A DNA stretch of 64,000 nucleotides from ENR-C20 sp942493145 (GCA_942493145.1 OW818679.1:2790001-2854000); one strand, 5' to 3'. Counted from the first letter of the stretch, positions 1 through 9,153 are shown. The notes: a model not told the origin generated them from the letters alone. Program-made: numbers and translations.

Positions 1-1165
1 TGATGCTGATGCTTTTCACATATTCGTCAGCCAGCTTTCCGCGCTCCTTGCGGTTTATCACTCCTGCACGGCTGATCTGGCTTATCTTGACCATGGTCAT
101 GTTTGTCAATATGCTGAGCTTTAGAGCCAGTCCTTCCAGCTTACGGTCCTCGGGCACAAAACCCAAACCTGCTGCGATGGCCTTCCTTGGGTTTGTGATA
201 CTCACCTTTTGCCCGTTTATGGAAATCTGGCCACTTTCAAATTTGTCTACACCGAATAATGCCCGCATTATTTCTGAACGGCCAGCACCCACCAGGCCGA
301 AGAAACCAAGAACCTCTCCTGCCTTGACATCAAACGAAATGTCCTTGAATACGCCGGGACTGGTCAGATTGTTAACTTCAAGCACAACCTCGCCGATTTC
401 CGACTTCTTCTTGTTATACATGTTTTCAAGAGAGCGCCCTATCATGTAGGATATAAGCTGTTCACGTGTCGTATCACATGTATTCACGGTGGTGATATTC
501 TCACCATCCCTGATAATAGTGATGCGATTGGATATACTCATTACCTCGTCAAGCTTGTGTGAAATGTATACGACTGCGACTCCTCTTGATGTGAGGGTTT
601 TGATAAGTGTGAAAAGGACCTCTGATTCTTTGTCCGATAATGATGAGGTCGGTTCATCCATAATGATGATTTTTGCATTACGGGTAAGCGCGCGTCCGAT
701 TTCCACCATTTGCTGCTGTGCTACTGAAAGCTCACCTGCAATGGTCTTTGGCGATACATTGAGATTGACCTGCTTCAGTATCTCTTTTGTATCAGCGTAA
801 AGCTTTTTCTTGTCGACGAAACCGTCCTTTTTCTGTGGAAGGTTTCCAAGATAAATATTCTTCGCCAGATCAAGCTGCGGCACAATGGCTAGTTCCTGAT
901 AAATACAGGCAATTCCAAGTGCAATAGTCTGCTGGGTCGACTGTATATCAACCTCCTGGCCTTCAAACAGTATCTGACCATCATCACGTTTATGTACACC
1001 GGTCAGAACCTTCATCAGAGTTGATTTTCCAGCACCATTTTCGCCACATAAGGCATGGACTTCACCCGGGCGTATGTCAAATGAGACACCTTTAAGAGCC
1101 TTTACTCCAGGGAAAGACTTTGTAATTCCCCTGAGTTCTATGACATTTTGGATACCAACATCCAA
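1..1165 (-). CDS. Sugar ABC transporter ATP-binding protein (RbsA/MglA/XylG type), 3' end cut by window edge
   Basis: This is the tandem ATPase subunit of a sugar (ribose/galactose/xylose-type) importer; it acts on the cytoplasmic face and drives uptake with a separate permease and binding protein. About 388 codons are visible. The first nucleotide-binding domain has Walker A GENGAGKST near residues 38-46, an LSVAQQQ signature and the Walker B MDEPTSSLS. The second domain has the degenerate P-loop GLVGAGRSE and the family-typical GFVPEDRKLEGL. The family is about 500 residues, so roughly the last 110 lie outside the window. No ATG fits; the TTG at 1165 follows AGGAGG by nine bases and is chosen as start. 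The sugar cannot be deduced. Partner genes would lie to the left. Confidence 0.93.
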   Translation of the reverse strand, partial: MDVGIQNVIELRGITKSFPGVKALKGVSFDIRPGEVHALCGENGAGKSTLMKVLTGVHKRDDGQILFEGQEVDIQSTQQTIALGIACIYQELAIVPQLDLAKNIYLGNLPQKKDGFVDKKKLYADTKEILKQVNLNVSPKTIAGELSVAQQQMVEIGRALTRNAKIIIMDEPTSSLSDKESEVLFTLIKTLTSRGVAVVYISHKLDEVMSISNRITIIRDGENITTVNTCDTTREQLISYMIGRSLENMYNKKKSEIGEVVLEVNNLTSPGVFKDISFDVKAGEVLGFFGLVGAGRSEIMRALFGVDKFESGQISINGQKVSITNPRKAIAAGLGFVPEDRKLEGLALKLSILTNMTMVKISQISRAGVINRKERGKLADEYVKSISI

Positions 1166-1476
1166 GTTAACATACCTCCTCTTTGGTTTCAGCATGATAT
1201 ATTTCGACATTATACAACTACAGATATGACATTGAGTCGATTGTTAAAGTACTAACATATATACATTTTACACTCTTTCGTTGTTGTTTTCAACAAAACG
1301 CAAGTGAGTCCGTTATGCGATTTTATAAGGAAAAAGCAGGACTTGATACTATTTTTGTTACAGGCATTAATTTAATTTTACTCGTTCCGATTATATGAAA
1401 GCAATAAGAAACAGCTATAACAAGTTATCATTTTCATACCAAAGCAATCAAATTTTTAAAAAGCATAATTTTCATC
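1166..1476. other. Intergenic region without a recognisable gene
   Basis: This AT-rich stretch lies between the 5' end of the sugar ATPase gene and the tRNA-Val promoter. It presumably carries the promoter of the ATPase operon, but I could not single out one hexamer pair with confidence. No ORF with a ribosome binding site and no structured RNA was seen. Confidence 0.5.
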
Positions 1477-1505
1477 TTGAATTTTATCAGCATTCATAGT
1501 AAAAT
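1477..1505 (+). promoter_or_regulatory. Sigma-A promoter of tRNA-Val
   Basis: TTGAAT (1477-1482) and TAAAAT (1500-1505) are separated by exactly 17 bases. They lie about 20 bases upstream of the mature tRNA 5' end, as expected for a short tRNA leader. Confidence 0.75.
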
Positions 1506-1523
1506 ACTTTAGTACTGGAAAAT

Positions 1524-1599
1524 GGTCGCTTAGCTCACCTGGTAGAGTATCGCTTTGACGTAGCGGGGGTAATTGGTTCGATCCCAATAGCGACCACCA
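1524..1599 (+). tRNA. tRNA-Val (anticodon GAC)
   Basis: The sequence folds into a full cloverleaf. The acceptor stem GGTCGCT pairs with AGCGACC, the D stem is GCTC/GAGT, and the anticodon stem TCGCT/AGCGG encloses loop TTGACGT with anticodon GAC. The T stem ATTGG/CCAAT encloses TTCGATC. The CCA end is encoded. It has its own promoter and terminator, so it is a single-gene transcription unit. Confidence 0.95.
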
Positions 1600-1605
1600 A
1601 AAAGA

Positions 1606-1636
1606 AAACAGGATTATGAAAATAATCCTGTTTTTT
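1606..1636 (+). terminator. Intrinsic terminator after tRNA-Val
   Basis: A perfect 12-bp stem (1606-1617 with 1622-1633) and a GAAA loop are followed by a run of T, seven bases after the tRNA. Confidence 0.9.
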
Positions 1637-1680
1637 GCATTTATCAATTATGCAGTTGAGTTTCGTCAAATGTTTACTTA

Positions 1681-2424
1681 CTAGAATTTCGATCCGCCGT
1701 TAGCTGTAATGTGCTGTCCGGAAATCCATCGGGACCTTTTCTCACACAGGAATCCTATAGCCTCGGCTACATCGTCCGGACGTCCCAATCTCTTAAAGGG
1801 TGACGCATCTTCAACCATCTTCATAAAACCTGGATCCAGATCGCCCATAGTCATCGGAGTCACCGTCAAGCCCGGCTGCACGGAATTGATCGTTATTGAC
1901 CGCTGTGCCAGTTCGGGAGCTACCACCTCGACAAGGGCCTGGAGCGCCGATTTGCTCGAAGTGTATACGGCCAATCCTTCAACAGGATACCTTATTGTGC
2001 TTGAGGTCACTACCACTATCCTGCCGCCTTCGTTGAGCTGTTTCGCAGCCTCCACCACACAGAACAGGGTGCCTTTCACATTTACATCAAATACAAATCT
2101 GTAATCATCTTCTGTGATTTCAGTTAGTGGTTTGGGTGGTACTCCAACGCCTGCATTGGCTACAAGTATATCTGGTTTGCCAAGGGTTTCGGTACAAATT
2201 TTGAACATTTTTTCGATGTTTTCCCTGACTGATATATCTCCATTGAAACCGGCAGCCTTGCTGCCGCATGCTTCGATGCTCCTTATGGTCTCAGCGGCGC
2301 TGTCATCATTTCCAATATAATTTATCAGCACGGATGCGCCGGCGCTGCCAAGCAGTTCAGCCACCGCCCGGCCGATTCCCTGGGATGCGCCTGTCACAAT
2401 GGCAACCTGTCCTCTTAGATCCAT
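1681..2424 (-). CDS. Short-chain dehydrogenase/reductase (FabG-like)
   Basis: This is a 247-residue classical SDR, an NAD(P)-dependent oxidoreductase of soluble type. Visible motifs are the cofactor loop TGASQGIG (residues 11-18), NAG (90-92), catalytic Ser141, and the YTSSK motif giving Tyr154 and Lys158. The reading frame extends 17 codons further upstream, but the ATG at 2424 is preceded by AAGGAGG with correct spacing and is the likely start. It is the last gene of a minus-strand operon after malic enzyme and a zinc-ribbon protein. Similarity to FabG is generic: fatty-acid synthesis genes are absent here, so the substrate is unknown. Confidence 0.9.
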   Translation of the reverse strand: MDLRGQVAIVTGASQGIGRAVAELLGSAGASVLINYIGNDDSAAETIRSIEACGSKAAGFNGDISVRENIEKMFKICTETLGKPDILVANAGVGVPPKPLTEITEDDYRFVFDVNVKGTLFCVVEAAKQLNEGGRIVVVTSSTIRYPVEGLAVYTSSKSALQALVEVVAPELAQRSITINSVQPGLTVTPMTMGDLDPGFMKMVEDASPFKRLGRPDDVAEAIGFLCEKRSRWISGQHITANGGSKF

Positions 2425-2435
2425 ATTCAACCTCC

Positions 2436-2648
2436 TTACCATAGTTCCATTCTTACAGTTTTGCATCTGGGACATGCGAAAAGGTATGCTTCATCAAGGC
2501 TACCCTCACTGTCCTTTCTATGGAACGTGTTTATGAGCTTGATAAAAGGTTCGTCCCCATCACTTATGAGTATGTCTTCCCTGGACTTGTCATCCTTTGC
2601 TTTATCAGACTTTTCATTGTACTTGTAATTGCATACGGCACATTTCAT
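2436..2648 (-). CDS. Small zinc-ribbon protein, function unknown
   Basis: This 70-residue protein has two CxxC knuckles, Cys3/Cys6 (CAVC) at the N-terminus and CPRC about ten residues from the C-terminus. They could together bind one zinc, and the segment between them is rich in charged residues. The ATG at 2648 follows GAGGAGG at seven bases, so the longer TTG-started frame is rejected. It sits between malic enzyme and an SDR gene on the same strand, ending 11 bases before the SDR start, so co-translation is likely. I do not recognise a named family. It could be a rubredoxin-like or nucleic-acid-binding ribbon. Confidence 0.75.
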   Translation of the reverse strand: MKCAVCNYKYNEKSDKAKDDKSREDILISDGDEPFIKLINTFHRKDSEGSLDEAYLFACPRCKTVRMELW

Positions 2649-2722
2649 TATAAATCCTCCTCTCAAAAGCTATTTCTGGTATCTTTACCTTTCGGGTATC
2701 TATAACCTTCTGGTATCTTTAA

Positions 2723-3895
2723 CTATATGCGCGCTACCCCGGACTTCCGAGCCGCTTCGGCCACTGCTTCAGCAACAGCCTTACCGACCCTTGGGTCAAA
2801 GGGTGCCGGCATTATGTAATCCGCATTCAACTCAGAATCACTTATCAGTCCTGACAGTGCTTTTGCAGCGGCAATCTTCATCTCATCATTAATATCGCTT
2901 GCCCTGACATCAAGAGCGCCTCTGAAAATCCCCGGGAACGCCAGCACATTATTTATCTGATTGGGATAATCCGAACGGCCTGTTCCCACAACCTTCGCAC
3001 CTGCCGCTTTTGCCTCATCGGGCATGATTTCTGGTGTAGGATTCGCCATCGCAAATATTACCGGATCCTTCGCCATGCTCCGGACCATATCTCCATCAAC
3101 CATCCCTGGTGCCGAAACACCTATGAAAAGATCCGCTCCTGCGATAACTTCCCTGAGGGTTCCCTTTCTCAAGTTGGGATTTGTGATTTCCGCCATCATC
3201 TCTTTTTCTCCGCCAAGCTTGTCCCTGCCTTTGTATATCGCACCTTTGGTATCGCAAAGCGTCACATCGGCAAGGCCCATTTTTATAAGGAGTCTTGTCA
3301 CGGCTATGCCTGCAGCACCCGATCCGTTCACAACGGCGGATATGCTCCCTATTTCCTTTCCGACCACCCTGAGGGCATTGATCACCGCAGCCAGTGTCAC
3401 AACTGCAGTTCCATGCTGATCATCATGAAATATGGGGATATCGCATTCCTTCTTGAGTTGTCTTTCTATCTCAAAGCATCTGGGTGCTGAGATGTCCTCC
3501 AGATTGACGCCACCAAAGCTTCCAGCCAGCAGCCTTACAGTCGTGATTATTTCATTCGTATCCTTCGATCTGATACACAACGGTATCGCATCCACATCAC
3601 CAAATGTCTTGAAAAGCACACATTTCCCTTCCATCACCGGCATACCGGCCTCCGGGCCGATATCTCCAAGTCCCAGTACCGCCGTGCCATCGGTTATTAC
3701 TGCTACAGTGTTCCATCTCCTTGTGTACTCATAGGAAAGTTGTACATTTTTCTGTATTTCAAGGCAGGGTTCCGCGACTCCGGGAGTGTATGCAAGAGAA
3801 AGATCTTTTTTATTGGCAACGGGAACAGTGCTCACTACCTCTATTTTGCCACGCCATTCCTTGTGTTTTTGCAAAGATTCTTCCTGTATGGTCAT
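2723..3895 (-). CDS. NAD(P)-dependent malic enzyme
   Basis: Malic enzyme oxidatively decarboxylates malate to pyruvate and CO2 in the cytoplasm with NAD(P) and a divalent metal. The 390-residue length matches the short bacterial form without a phosphotransacetylase domain. Visible are the catalytic-tyrosine motif LAYTPGVAEPC, the metal-binding EDISAPRCFEIE, the HDDQHGTA motif, the dinucleotide loop NGSGAAG and MANPTPEI. Of several in-frame starts, the ATG at 3895 sits seven bases after CGGAGG and is preferred. It is the first gene of an apparent operon with the zinc-ribbon and SDR genes, divergent from the FAD protein. Confidence 0.95.
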   Translation of the reverse strand: MTIQEESLQKHKEWRGKIEVVSTVPVANKKDLSLAYTPGVAEPCLEIQKNVQLSYEYTRRWNTVAVITDGTAVLGLGDIGPEAGMPVMEGKCVLFKTFGDVDAIPLCIRSKDTNEIITTVRLLAGSFGGVNLEDISAPRCFEIERQLKKECDIPIFHDDQHGTAVVTLAAVINALRVVGKEIGSISAVVNGSGAAGIAVTRLLIKMGLADVTLCDTKGAIYKGRDKLGGEKEMMAEITNPNLRKGTLREVIAGADLFIGVSAPGMVDGDMVRSMAKDPVIFAMANPTPEIMPDEAKAAGAKVVGTGRSDYPNQINNVLAFPGIFRGALDVRASDINDEMKIAAAKALSGLISDSELNADYIMPAPFDPRVGKAVAEAVAEAARKSGVARI

Positions 3896-4106
3896 AACCA
3901 TCCTCCGTACTATATATAGTAAAATTAATTTTGCTGAATCATATTGATGCGTTTTCAATAATCATCCTGTTCAATTTTAACACAATTTCTCTATTAAGTC
4001 ACAAGCATGTGCAATATTTACGTGATATAATCTATAGTGGGTTTGGGCATGTATATTGATGTATGCCTGAATATTTTAACTTACGGGAATTAGAGGAGTG
4101 ACTTTA

Positions 4107-5474
4107 ATGAAATATGACGTAATCATTGTAGGAGCTGGAGCAAGCGGTATTTTTGCCGCCTATGAATTGACTCAGATAAAGCCGACCGCTAATGTTTTAG
4201 TTATTGAAAAAGGACATACGCTTGAAAAAAGAAAGTGCCCTATCGACGGTAAAAAAATCAAGGCTTGTATAAACTGTAGTACATGCAGTATTGTCAATGG
4301 GTATGGTGGCAGTGGAAGCATGTCGGATGGCAAATATAATATAACCAATAACTTTGGCGGTGAACTTTATAAGTATATTGGTTATGATGAAGCCCTTAAC
4401 CTGATGCATTATGTCGACGAAGTCAACTGTAATATGGGTGGTTCCGGTGCAAAGCTTTATTCCACTTCCAATACGGATTTGAAAACCAAAGCATTGCGTA
4501 ATGATTTACACCTGCTGGATGCTCAGGTAAGACATTTTGGTACCGATAGAAATTTAGTCATATTATCGAACCTTTATGATTACCTGAAAACTAAAGTAGA
4601 AATGCTGTTTGATACCGGTGTGTTGGATATCGAGAAAAATGATGATACCTTTACAGTTATGACTGAAAAGGATAACTATACATGCGAAAAGTTAATCCTG
4701 GCGACAGGTCGTTCAGGTTCAAAATGGATTTCAAGGGTCTGTGAAAAATTAGGTATAAAAACCAAGAGCAACAGGGTTGATATTGGCGTGCGTGTTGAAT
4801 TGCCAGCAAGGATATTTGCTCACATTACAGATGATGTATATGAAAGCAAGATAGTATACAGAACCAAAAAATACTCCGACCTGGTCAGAACATTCTGCAT
4901 GAACCCATATGGTGAAGTCGTTACGGAAAACACAAATGGCATAATGACTGTCAATGGTCATAGTTATTCCGATCCGAAATACCATACCGAGAATACGAAC
5001 TTTGCATTGCTTGTTTCCAATAATTTTACAGAGCCTTTCAAAGATAGCAATGAATATGGCGAGTCTATTGCACGGCTTAGTAATATGTTAGGGGGAGGCG
5101 TATTGGTCCAACGGTTCGGCGATTTGATGAAAGGCTCAAGAACAACGGAACACAGACTTCAACAGAGTTTTACAAAGCCTACCCTTAATGCAACTCCGGG
5201 GGATTTAAGCCTTGTAATTCCAAAAAGGCAATTAGACGACATAATTGAGATGATATATGCTCTGGATAAAATAGCTCCCGGTACAGCAAATGAAAGTACC
5301 CTGCTATATGGAGTCGAAGTGAAGTTTTATAACTCCAAGGTTGAAGTTGATGAGAATCTGGAAACAAAAATAAAAGGGCTATATATTTTAGGTGATAGTT
5401 CCGGAGTCACCCACTCCCTTTCCCAGGCCTCAGCGAGCGGAGTTCATGCGGCAAGGATAATCGGAAGAAATTAA
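4107..5474 (+). CDS. FAD-dependent dehydrogenase-like protein (COG2509-type)
   Basis: This 455-residue flavoprotein has an N-terminal Rossmann loop VIIVGAGASG and a C-terminal FAD-contacting GLYILGDSSGVTHSLSQA. Between them, at about residues 45-75, lies a cysteine-rich segment (CPIDGKKIKACINCSTC) followed by GGSGSMSDGK. These are typical of the uncharacterised FAD-dependent dehydrogenases, but the substrate and partner are not known. The ATG at 4107 lies eight bases behind GAGGAG, better placed than the in-frame GTG at 4098. The gene stands alone, divergent from malic enzyme and convergent with the methyltransferase operon. A TATAAT at 4026-4031 may be its -10. Confidence 0.85.
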   Translation: MKYDVIIVGAGASGIFAAYELTQIKPTANVLVIEKGHTLEKRKCPIDGKKIKACINCSTCSIVNGYGGSGSMSDGKYNITNNFGGELYKYIGYDEALNLMHYVDEVNCNMGGSGAKLYSTSNTDLKTKALRNDLHLLDAQVRHFGTDRNLVILSNLYDYLKTKVEMLFDTGVLDIEKNDDTFTVMTEKDNYTCEKLILATGRSGSKWISRVCEKLGIKTKSNRVDIGVRVELPARIFAHITDDVYESKIVYRTKKYSDLVRTFCMNPYGEVVTENTNGIMTVNGHSYSDPKYHTENTNFALLVSNNFTEPFKDSNEYGESIARLSNMLGGGVLVQRFGDLMKGSRTTEHRLQQSFTKPTLNATPGDLSLVIPKRQLDDIIEMIYALDKIAPGTANESTLLYGVEVKFYNSKVEVDENLETKIKGLYILGDSSGVTHSLSQASASGVHAARIIGRN

Positions 5475-5482
5475 ATATGAAT

Positions 5483-5525
5483 TAACAAAAGGCTTCATTT
5501 TATCCACTGTGCGCATATGAAGCCT
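5483..5525 (-). terminator. Terminator of the thiamine-precursor operon
   Basis: On the minus strand, GGCTTCAT and ATGAAGCC form an 8-bp stem overlapping the last methyltransferase codons. The stem is followed by TTTTGTT. It also lies just past the convergent FAD gene. Confidence 0.6.
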
Positions 5526-6166
5526 CCGTTATTCTTACGGGAGTATTCAGCTTCCTTTTCCATGGTAATATCCTCTTCAGCTGAATCAAATGGAATAAAC
5601 AGGCTCTGGCCTGAGTCAACAAGCTTGTCAGCCTTCCAGCCCTTCATTTCATCCAAGGTCTTGAAACATGCAAACCTGAAGACGGAATTCTTTTGGAATT
5701 CCTCCGTCATGTACAGCCTTCCCCAGCTGCTATCACCATTGATGGTTCGGACCATTATGCTACCGCCTTTTCGGGTTACCCTGAACATCTCATCCAGTGC
5801 CTTAAGCGGCTCATGAATAAATTCAAAGGCAGCCATTGAAAACACGGCATCAAATTCTCCATCCGGGAATTGAAGATTATATATGTCCATTTTCTTATAT
5901 GTGATATCAAGCTGCCTTTCTGACGTTTTTCTGACAGCTTTGTCAATCATTTCTTCGGATATATCAATCCCTGTTACACTACAGCCGAGTTCCGCCAGCT
6001 TTATGCTGAAATTTCCGGTTCCGCAACCCACATCCAGTATCTTCATCCCTTTTTCTGCCTTGAACATGCTGAAAGCCAGCCGGGACTCCACCATATCAAC
6101 AAAGGATCCTATTTTTGATTCGTACCAACTGTCATATGACCCTGCAATCCGGTCAAATATCTCCAT
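5495..6166 (-). CDS. Class I SAM-dependent methyltransferase
   Basis: This 223-residue soluble methyltransferase has the SAM-binding motif I ILDVGCGTGNF (about residues 43-53), motif post-I TGIDIS and the acidic FDAVFSMAAF region of motif II/III. The fold resembles UbiE/Coq5-like methyltransferases, but the acceptor cannot be read from the sequence. The start at 6166 follows GGGAGG. It begins 15 bases after the ATPase gene and is the last cistron of the TPP-riboswitch operon. It may therefore act on a pyrimidine or thiamine-related compound, or simply be a hitchhiker. Confidence 0.88.
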   Translation of the reverse strand: MEIFDRIAGSYDSWYESKIGSFVDMVESRLAFSMFKAEKGMKILDVGCGTGNFSIKLAELGCSVTGIDISEEMIDKAVRKTSERQLDITYKKMDIYNLQFPDGEFDAVFSMAAFEFIHEPLKALDEMFRVTRKGGSIMVRTINGDSSWGRLYMTEEFQKNSVFRFACFKTLDEMKGWKADKLVDSGQSLFIPFDSAEEDITMEKEAEYSRKNNGGFICAQWIK

Positions 6167-6181
6167 ACATGCCTCCCGCTC

Positions 6182-6931
6182 CTATTCAAGTATATCCATG
6201 ATGTGCTTCTTGATTCTGTTGAAACTGTCCATGGTAACCATATCGTTCGTCCTGGGTCTTGGTATTTCCACAGTTATCTCTTCCTTCACCATAGCGGGCC
6301 TTTCGGATATTATGTATATCCTGTCCGAAAGGAGAATGGCTTCATCGATATCATGGGTAATGAACATCACCGATGCCTTAAGTTCCCCGAGAACTTCCAT
6401 AAGCCAACGGTGGATCTTTGACCGTGTTATGGCATCCAGCCCTGAGAATGGCTCATCCAGCAGCATGATATCACTCGAAAAGACATAGGTCCTCATGAGG
6501 GCAGCTCTCTGTCTCATCCCACCGGAAAGCTGGAAGGGGTATTTATGTTCAAACCCTTCCAGACCAAATACCTTGAACAGGCCCTGGACAATTTCTCTGG
6601 CGTTTCTTTTGCTTTCTCCTTTGATGACCCTCGGCAGACTGACATTGTCAATAATGTTCCTCCAGGGCAGGAGCAGGTCCTTCTGGTACATGTAGCTTAC
6701 CCTTCCGGCTCTGCCCGTCCAATCTTCACCTTCGATAAGGACTTTTCCTCCGTCCGGTTTCAGTATGCCTGCCACTATATTAAAGACAGTACTTTTTCCG
6801 CTTCCGCTCAAACCAAGTAATGATACGAATTCCCCATCTCTCAGTTTGAGGGAAACATCCCCTATGACCGGCATATCATCAAATGCTTTATTCAAATTTA
6901 GAGCCTCAAGCTTCAGCCCTGTTTTATTCAT
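6182..6931 (-). CDS. thiZ: ABC transporter ATPase for a thiamine pyrimidine precursor (ThiZ-like)
   Basis: This 249-residue ATPase of the nitrate/sulfonate/pyrimidine importer group energises uptake by the neighbouring permease and lipoprotein. It shows Walker A GLSGSGKST, the Q-loop SYMYQKDLLLPW, the signature LSGGMRQR, Walker B IMLLDEPFSGLD and the switch histidine in FITHDIDEA. The family closely resembles taurine and nitrate ATPases. The assignment to thiamine precursor import rests on the TPP riboswitch and the NMT1-like binding protein in the same operon. It starts 22 bases after the binding-protein gene, behind GAGGGTG. Confidence 0.88.
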   Translation of the reverse strand: MNKTGLKLEALNLNKAFDDMPVIGDVSLKLRDGEFVSLLGLSGSGKSTVFNIVAGILKPDGGKVLIEGEDWTGRAGRVSYMYQKDLLLPWRNIIDNVSLPRVIKGESKRNAREIVQGLFKVFGLEGFEHKYPFQLSGGMRQRAALMRTYVFSSDIMLLDEPFSGLDAITRSKIHRWLMEVLGELKASVMFITHDIDEAILLSDRIYIISERPAMVKEEITVEIPRPRTNDMVTMDSFNRIKKHIMDILE

Positions 6932-6953
6932 TATTCACACCCTCAACAATATT

Positions 6954-8072
6954 TTACGGAAGGAATTCATTTGTGAACGCCTGCTCAGCATCCAGCTCCT
7001 TAGTAATGAGACCGTTTTCATACATCCAGCCGCTGTAATTTTTCCACATTTCGAGCTTCATGTCACCCCAGCGTTCAGTTCCTCTCAAATATTCCCCTGC
7101 CAGGTATTTCTGGCTTTCCACGGCAAGCTCTTTATCAATCTCACCAGCATATTTTAAAAGCGATGAAGCAGCCTCTTCCGGATTGCTCACAGCAAATTCA
7201 TAGCCTTTTGAAGTAGCCCTGAGGAATTTCCTAACCATCTCCGGATCGGACTTCAACAAATCTTCATTTGCTATTATCACCGGTGTATAAAAATCAAGCT
7301 TGGGATCTACGTCCTGGAGCTTTATGAAATTAATCGGAAAGCTCTTCAATTGTGCTGCTATTCCGTCCCATCCGTAGTAAATCCATGTAAAATCCACATC
7401 CTTCCGGACGCTTGTAAAGAAGTCGGCAGCACCGATATTAATTGATTGGAGCCTGGAGTAATCAGCTCCTGCTTTTTGCATGATCCCTCTCAGCATAGCC
7501 TCTTCCATGGGTGAACCCCAGCCGCCGTACTTTTTGCCTTCAAAATCCTCAGGTGTTTTGATATTTCTATCAGCAGGTGATGCAAATCCTGATGTATTGT
7601 GCTGTATGATTGCAGCAATGGCTTTTACAGGTAAAGGGGATTCCGCCGTTCTGGCATATGTCACCTGCTCCTGGTAACTTATTCCGAATTGGCCCTGGTT
7701 CGCAGCGATCAGATCCGCACTGCCTCCTTCAGCCGGCTGTATTATCTTTACTTCCAGCCCTTCTTCAGCATAATAACCTTTGTCAAGAGATACATAAAGG
7801 CCAGTGTGGTTGGTATTTGGGACCCAGTCCAGTAAAACGGTAATGTCCTTCAAATCAGAAGTAACACTTGTTGAATTTCCGGTTGTATTACCGGCAGTAT
7901 TACCGGTTGTATTTTCGGTTGTATTATCGGCATTATTACTGGCAGTATTGATATTTGTATTGTCAGCGGTATTTTTACCCCCGCTGGTGCAGCCGGTCAT
8001 CATTGCAGTCATTGCAAACATCAATATCATTACAATAGATAAAAGTCTCATTTTCTTACCATGCTTAATCAT
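6954..8072 (-). CDS. thiY: ABC substrate-binding lipoprotein, NMT1/THI5-like (ThiY-like)
   Basis: This 372-residue extracellular binding protein is anchored by a lipid: a hydrophobic signal ends in the lipobox MTGC at about residues 25-28. An Asn/Thr-rich linker of short repeats (about residues 33-70, NTTGN-like) tethers the domain. The mature part begins ITVLLDWVPNTNHTGLYV and has the NMT1/THI5 fold features, including GYYAEEGLEV. In the family this binds hydroxymethylpyrimidine or its formylamino precursor. The start at 8072 follows GGAGG and overlaps the permease stop by 8 bases, implying coupling. The linker repeats at DNA level (12-base units near 7860-7950) look like a recent expansion. 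Confidence 0.9.
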   Translation of the reverse strand: MIKHGKKMRLLSIVMILMFAMTAMMTGCTSGGKNTADNTNINTASNNADNTTENTTGNTAGNTTGNSTSVTSDLKDITVLLDWVPNTNHTGLYVSLDKGYYAEEGLEVKIIQPAEGGSADLIAANQGQFGISYQEQVTYARTAESPLPVKAIAAIIQHNTSGFASPADRNIKTPEDFEGKKYGGWGSPMEEAMLRGIMQKAGADYSRLQSINIGAADFFTSVRKDVDFTWIYYGWDGIAAQLKSFPINFIKLQDVDPKLDFYTPVIIANEDLLKSDPEMVRKFLRATSKGYEFAVSNPEEAASSLLKYAGEIDKELAVESQKYLAGEYLRGTERWGDMKLEMWKNYSGWMYENGLITKELDAEQAFTNEFLP

Positions 8073-8856
8073 TTATACTTCCTCCGTTAGTTTTTGTAGA
8101 TAGTTTGTACCAGGGTATAAATATATCCTGGAGTAGTGTAATCAGTTTAAACAAAGCCATACTCAGTACAACTATGACGATGGTAACTGCAAGTACCCGG
8201 TCCGTGGCAAAAGAACGTCTGGCAATCACCATATAAAGGCCCAGTCCCTTTTCTCCGCCCAGCCATTCACCTATTACTGCCCCCATAATACTGTAGGTGG
8301 CCGCTATCCTAAGACCGGAAAAGAAGCTGACCATTGAGGCAGGAAGCTTCAGCAAAAGGAATGACTTCAGCTTGCCTGCCCCCATGGATCTGAACAACAT
8401 AAGCATATCGCGGTCCACCGAATTCAAGCCGTCCATAAGATTTACAATGATTGGGAAAAAGCACACCAGAATTACTATGAATATTTTCGCTTTTATTCCG
8501 AACCCAAACCATAATATGAACAATGGAGCCAGTGCTATAATCGGTATTGTCTGGGAGACAACCAGCAGCGGGTATATGGCTTTTTTCATGGTCTGAATGG
8601 CATCCATAATGAAAGCCAGCAGCAACGAAAGTACAACAGCCGCAAGAAATCCAATGATGGCCTCCTGCAGGGTGACAGCCGCATGCTCCCATATATCAGG
8701 CAGTATCTCCCAGAGGGTGACAAAGACCTTTATGGGAGATGGAATCAAATATTCAGGCACTTTACGGATATCTACAATAGCTTCCCATATGGCCAGCAGC
8801 AGTATGAAAAACAGAACAGGCAAAAGTTTGTTACCTGTATTTGCCAATCTTTTCAT
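8065..8856 (-). CDS. thiX: ABC transporter permease for a thiamine pyrimidine precursor (ThiX-like)
   Basis: This 263-residue inner-membrane permease of the SsuC/TauC/ThiX type has about six transmembrane segments. The cytoplasmic coupling loop appears as FRSMGAGKLKSFLLLKLPAS (about residues 155-175), the EAA-like motif that docks the ATPase. It overlaps the thiamine-binding gene by 26 bases upstream and the lipoprotein gene by 8 bases downstream. The three transport subunits are therefore expressed as one translationally linked unit under the TPP riboswitch. Its specificity is inferred from that control and from the binding protein. Confidence 0.9.
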   Translation of the reverse strand: MKRLANTGNKLLPVLFFILLLAIWEAIVDIRKVPEYLIPSPIKVFVTLWEILPDIWEHAAVTLQEAIIGFLAAVVLSLLLAFIMDAIQTMKKAIYPLLVVSQTIPIIALAPLFILWFGFGIKAKIFIVILVCFFPIIVNLMDGLNSVDRDMLMLFRSMGAGKLKSFLLLKLPASMVSFFSGLRIAATYSIMGAVIGEWLGGEKGLGLYMVIARRSFATDRVLAVTIVIVVLSMALFKLITLLQDIFIPWYKLSTKTNGGSIND

Positions 8857-9118
8857 CCATAGTCACGCCTTCCGGTTTGTAATCGATTTTTACGACCGAC
8901 ATAACCCTGGAAGCCCCTTCTTCAATACATATATACTGGGCTTTTTTTACGATTTCCATCAATGTGTCCAGTTCACCTTCCATTGTCGTTTCCATTGGAC
9001 CCACTTCGTAATTGACACCAGTAGATGCAATATATTCTATTACCTTGTCAACAACAGGGTAGACCCTTGCATCAGGAACACGCGGAATAACTTGAAGACT
9101 TACGTTAATAACAGGCAT
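8831..9118 (-). CDS. MTH1187/YkoF-family thiamine-binding protein
   Basis: This 95-residue cytoplasmic protein belongs to the MTH1187 (formerly DUF77) family, whose members bind thiamine or similar ligands as ferredoxin-like oligomers. The typical features are VINVSLQVIPRV at the N-terminus and the GPMETTMEGEL segment around residues 40-50. It is the first gene after the TPP riboswitch, and its 3' end overlaps the permease gene. It could buffer or sense intracellular thiamine for the transporter. It is not a membrane subunit: no hydrophobic segment is present. Confidence 0.9.
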   Translation of the reverse strand: MPVINVSLQVIPRVPDARVYPVVDKVIEYIASTGVNYEVGPMETTMEGELDTLMEIVKKAQYICIEEGASRVMSVVKIDYKPEGVTMDEKIGKYR

Positions 9119-9153
9119 AACAGCATTTCCTTTCTCAATCAGATATACATACC

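Noticed and set aside
1456..1647. Minus-strand frame crossing tRNA-Val
   Set aside because: It runs through the tRNA, its promoter and terminator and has no ribosome site.
1681..2424. Calling the SDR a fatty-acid FabG
   Set aside because: No other fatty-acid synthesis genes are nearby, and FabG-like similarity is shared by many SDR enzymes of different substrates.
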